From assembly GCA_910586755.1 (NCBI GenBank), contig CAJUJM010000051.1, positions 1-13,287 of the forward strand: a DNA stretch of 13,287 nucleotides, written 5' to 3'. Shown here in pieces: positions 11,463 through 13,287 of this stretch. The DNA is from an uncultured Lachnospiraceae bacterium (lineage in GTDB: Bacteria > Bacillota > Clostridia > Lachnospirales > Lachnospiraceae). The notes beneath the pieces were generated by a model. It saw only the letters and a list, made by a program, of their open reading frames with translations. It was not told the DNA's origin and ran no database searches. The position numbers and the translations under genes were made by a program. Position 1 is the first letter of the stretch; every line of letters starts with the position of its first letter.

Positions 11463-13287
11463 CTATTCCATGTCCAAAAGGGCTTTTTTTACTTCTATCA
11501 TCCGGTCGCGCAGCCTGGCCGCTTCTTCAAAATTCAGTTCAGCCGCTGCCTGGTGCATCTTCTTTGTCAGCTCCTTTATCAGCTGATTCAGTTCTTTTTC
11601 ATCCATGGACTCCGGTTCCTTCTTAAAGTCCTTGTCAGACAGATCAGCAGCCTTGGAAATGGCAATCAGGTCCCGTACTGCCTTTTGGATGGTGGTGGGA
11701 GTAATGCCGTTTTCTTCATTATACTTTTGCTGGATCCCCCGGCGGCGGTTGGTCTCATCAATGGCGTTTCTCATAGAGTCCGTAATGGTATCCGCATACA
11801 TGATAACGTGACCTTCGCTGTTTCGCGCCGCTCGTCCGATGGTCTGAATCAGTGAGGTCTCGGAACGCAAAAACCCTTCCTTGTCCGCATCCAAAATGGC
11901 CACCAGGGTAATCTCCGGAATATCCAAGCCTTCCCTCAGAAGGTTAATTCCCACCAGAACATCAAAAACATCCAGACGCATATCCCGGATAATTTCTGCC
12001 CGCTCCAGGGTATCAATGTCGGAATGGAGATATTTTACCCGGATCCCCACTTCCCTCATATAATCGGTTAAATCCTCTGCCATCCGCTTGGTCAGGGTGG
12101 TGATCAGCACCTTGTGGTGGTTCTCCACCTCTTTATTCACCTCTGAAATCAAATCATCAATCTGGCCTTCTACCGGGCGCACGGAAATCTCCGGATCCAG
12201 CAATCCGGTAGGCCGGATAATCTGCTCCACCCGCATCAGCTCATGGTCACTTTCATAGACAGACGGGGTGGCAGACACAAACATCATCTGATTAATTTTA
12301 CTCTCAAACTCAGTAAAATTCAAAGGCCGGTTGTCCAAAGCCGACGGCAGGCGGAATCCATAATCCACCAGAGTCCGCTTTCTGGACTGGTCTCCTGCGT
12401 ACATTCCCCGGACCTGGGGCAGGGTAATATGAGACTCGTCCACAATAATCAGAAAATCATCTGGAAAATAATCGATTAGCGTCCAGGGCGGTTCCCCCTG
12501 GGCCGTCCCGGCCAGGTGTCTGGAGTAATTTTCAATACCAGAGCAAAATCCGGTCTCCCGCATCATCTCCACATCAAAGTTGGTCCGCTCTGATATTCTC
12601 TGAGCTTCTAATAGCTTGTCCTCGCTTTTGAAAAAGGTAACCCGCTCCTTCATTTCTTCCAGAATATGTTCTGTGGCAAGAAGCATCTTTTCTTTGGGCA
12701 CCACATAGTGGGATGCAGGGAAAACAGCGATGTGGCCCAGTTGGGCCTTAATTTCCCCAGTCAGGGTGTCAATCTCCGTAATCCGTTCCACCTCATCCCC
12801 GAAAAACTCCACCCGGTATGCCTCATTGCCGGAATAAGCCGGAAAAATCTCCAGCGTATCCCCTCTGACCCGAAAGGTTCCCCGTTTAAAGTCCATGTCA
12901 TTTCGGGCGTACTGGATGTCAATCAGCTTGTGAATCACCTCGTCCCGATCCTTTACCATGCCCGGGCGCAGGGAAACTACCATCTCCTTATAATCGATAG
13001 GGCTTCCCAAACCATAAATGCAGGAGACGGAAGCTACAATGATTACGTCCCGCCTCTCTGACAGGGCGGCTGTTGCAGAATGGCGCAGCTTGTCAATCTC
13101 ATCGTTGATGGCAGAGTCCTTTTCGATATAGGTGTCGGTGGACGGGACGTAGGCTTCGGGTTGGTAGTAGTCGTAGTAGGACACAAAGTATTCTACCGCG
13201 TTACTCGGAAAATACTCTTTGAACTCACCATAGAGCTGTGCCGCTAATGTCTTATTGTGCGCTATTACCAAAGTCGGCTTGTTAAGC
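11463..13287 (-). CDS. uvrB: Excinuclease ABC subunit B (5' end outside window)
   Basis: The damage-verifying helicase-like subunit of nucleotide excision repair. 607 codons are visible; roughly the first 45-55 residues, including the Walker A motif, lie beyond the window. Seen in order: PTLVIAHNKTLAAQLYGEF; the beta-hairpin region YYDYYQPEAYVPSTDTYIEK that clamps DNA; SVSCIYGLGSP; the VDESH Walker B box (about 12428-12442); FVSATPSVYE; helicase motifs LLREGLDIPE and QTIGRAARN; and the C-terminal UVR domain (ELNFEEAARLRDRMIEVKKA) that contacts UvrA and UvrC. The TTG at 13271 is not a start, because the frame runs on upstream (LNKPT). No frameshift is seen. Confidence 0.98.
   Translation of the reverse strand, partial: LNKPTLVIAHNKTLAAQLYGEFKEYFPSNAVEYFVSYYDYYQPEAYVPSTDTYIEKDSAINDEIDKLRHSATAALSERRDVIIVASVSCIYGLGSPIDYKEMVVSLRPGMVKDRDEVIHKLIDIQYARNDMDFKRGTFRVRGDTLEIFPAYSGNEAYRVEFFGDEVERITEIDTLTGEIKAQLGHIAVFPASHYVVPKEKMLLATEHILEEMKERVTFFKSEDKLLEAQRISERTNFDVEMMRETGFCSGIENYSRHLAGTAQGEPPWTLIDYFPDDFLIIVDESHITLPQVRGMYAGDQSRKRTLVDYGFRLPSALDNRPLNFTEFESKINQMMFVSATPSVYESDHELMRVEQIIRPTGLLDPEISVRPVEGQIDDLISEVNKEVENHHKVLITTLTKRMAEDLTDYMREVGIRVKYLHSDIDTLERAEIIRDMRLDVFDVLVGINLLREGLDIPEITLVAILDADKEGFLRSETSLIQTIGRAARNSEGHVIMYADTITDSMRNAIDETNRRRGIQQKYNEENGITPTTIQKAVRDLIAISKAADLSDKDFKKEPESMDEKELNQLIKELTKKMHQAAAELNFEEAARLRDRMIEVKKALLDME

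Noticed and set aside
12666..13061. Plus-strand open frame of 131 codons inside uvrB
   Set aside because: It is antisense to a highly conserved gene and shows no recognisable protein features.

Overview
The window looks like chromosomal DNA from a Clostridia member, probably Lachnospiraceae. The signs are strong AGGAGG-type ribosome binding sites, TTGnnn-17-TAnnnT promoters, a DUF5688-family gene, a short ~80-aa protein type I recall from Lachnospiraceae, a split two-gene ThrE exporter and a reverse-order RelE-type toxin module. The family assignment is inference from recognised protein types; no database search was possible. All genes lie on the minus strand except a tRNA-Arg and the DUF5688 gene. 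I see no IS element, phage gene, CRISPR array or integrase.

Minus-strand layout, read from high to low coordinates. uvrB (5' end outside the window) is followed after 67 bp by a tightly packed feoA-feoB-thrE-thrE2 set (overlaps of 11 and 4 bp, then a 1-bp gap): ferrous iron uptake plus a two-component amino-acid exporter. The thrE2 end overlaps, tail to tail by 74 bp, the end of the plus-strand DUF5688 gene, which is preceded by tRNA-Arg(CCG). Back-to-back promoters between 6691 and 6760 drive the tRNA (plus) and a membrane-anchored protein gene followed by queA (minus); a clear intrinsic terminator follows queA.

The segment 1022-4621 is the accessory-looking part. It holds a RelE-type toxin followed by its antitoxin (toxin first), an AraC-type regulator preceded by a short GNAT-like coding scrap and a perfect inverted repeat, then a small conserved protein, an HD-domain protein and a sugar O-acetyltransferase in one likely transcript. 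Next come a repeat element (two covarying imperfect hairpins bounded by identical 14-bp boxes containing an extended -10 promoter), a small cupin and an RluF-type rRNA pseudouridine synthase that runs off the left edge.

Many natural starts lie inside the longest open frames: starts were moved on ribosome-binding-site and promoter evidence for the cupin, HD protein, 79-aa protein, AraC regulator, antitoxin (GTG), toxin, membrane protein (TTG), DUF5688 and thrE genes. No wholly new system is evident. The best candidates for a second look are the repeat/promoter element at 1377-1483, the AraC-linked HD/acetyltransferase cluster, and the leader structures at 7012-7062 and 857-887.
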